A stretch of 64,000 nt of DNA from contig OX392543.1 in the NCBI GenBank assembly GCA_947623455.1, forward strand, positions 17,172,757-17,236,756, in the 5' to 3' direction. The DNA comes from Mimachlamys varia. Lineage: Eukaryota; Mollusca; Bivalvia; Pectinida; Pectinidae. How positions within the stretch are numbered: the first letter of the stretch is position 1. The letters are not shown here. More model-generated notes on the stretch are below. The model did not search any database. It worked only from the letters and a program-made list of their open reading frames with translations, and was not told the DNA's origin.

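Overview
The window is animal nuclear DNA, A+T-rich and intron-dense. Nearly all of it is the interior of one giant muscle-type gene on the minus strand. I could follow 44 exons. Each has minus-strand AG/GT splice signals (seen as CT/AC on the plus strand), and the codon phases join without a break from position 64000 down to 157. Together they give about 19.4 kb of coding sequence (about 6,450 codons), with the first and last exons of the gene outside the window. The organism is most likely a mollusc, probably a bivalve. This rests on an interspersed repeat whose ends (CAAGAGGCCC near 10691, GACCCTTCGGGTC near 12508) I recall from bivalve genomes, on a tRNA-derived SINE, and on the gene type; species cannot be named.

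Layout in transcript order, right to left. (1) 58746-64000: one huge exon coding 333-bp (111-aa) repeats and then about 75 copies of a 14-aa P/E/V/K module. (2) 48908-55525: a second huge exon with 45-aa repeats and then about 30 copies of a 48- or 67-aa E/V/T/P-rich repeat. (3) 43165-45364: two short Glu/Lys-rich exons, then Ig domains 1 and 2. (4) 36398-42841: twelve tiny exons, each coding one D-F/Y-R-x-x-L motif, the form of the actin-binding motif of long and smooth-muscle myosin light chain kinase. (5) 32823-36219: Ig 3 and Ig 4 with linkers. (6) 29095-30699: a 535-codon acidic, Ser-rich exon. (7) 157-27118: Ig 5 to Ig 15, interrupted by a 16-kb intron. No fibronectin-III or kinase domain appears inside the window; either could lie in downstream exons to the left.

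The order (PEVK-like elastic segments, DFRxxL actin-binding repeats, serial I-set Ig domains) suggests a titin-like sarcomeric or cytoskeletal spring, closest in plan to the Stretchin-MLCK/titin group of invertebrate giants. The repeat exons are frame-symmetric (phase 1-1 for the springs, 2-2 for the DFRxxL cassettes), so length could be tuned by skipping exons. The introns hold many copies of a roughly 90-bp palindromic element, one long interspersed repeat with an internal 316-bp tandem array, a SINE, perfect hairpins and low-complexity tracts. Most striking among non-coding features, four separate 5' splice junctions have been tandemly duplicated together with the exon end (87 bp x2, 44 bp x3, 27 bp x2, 52 bp x7), leaving decoy or alternative donors.
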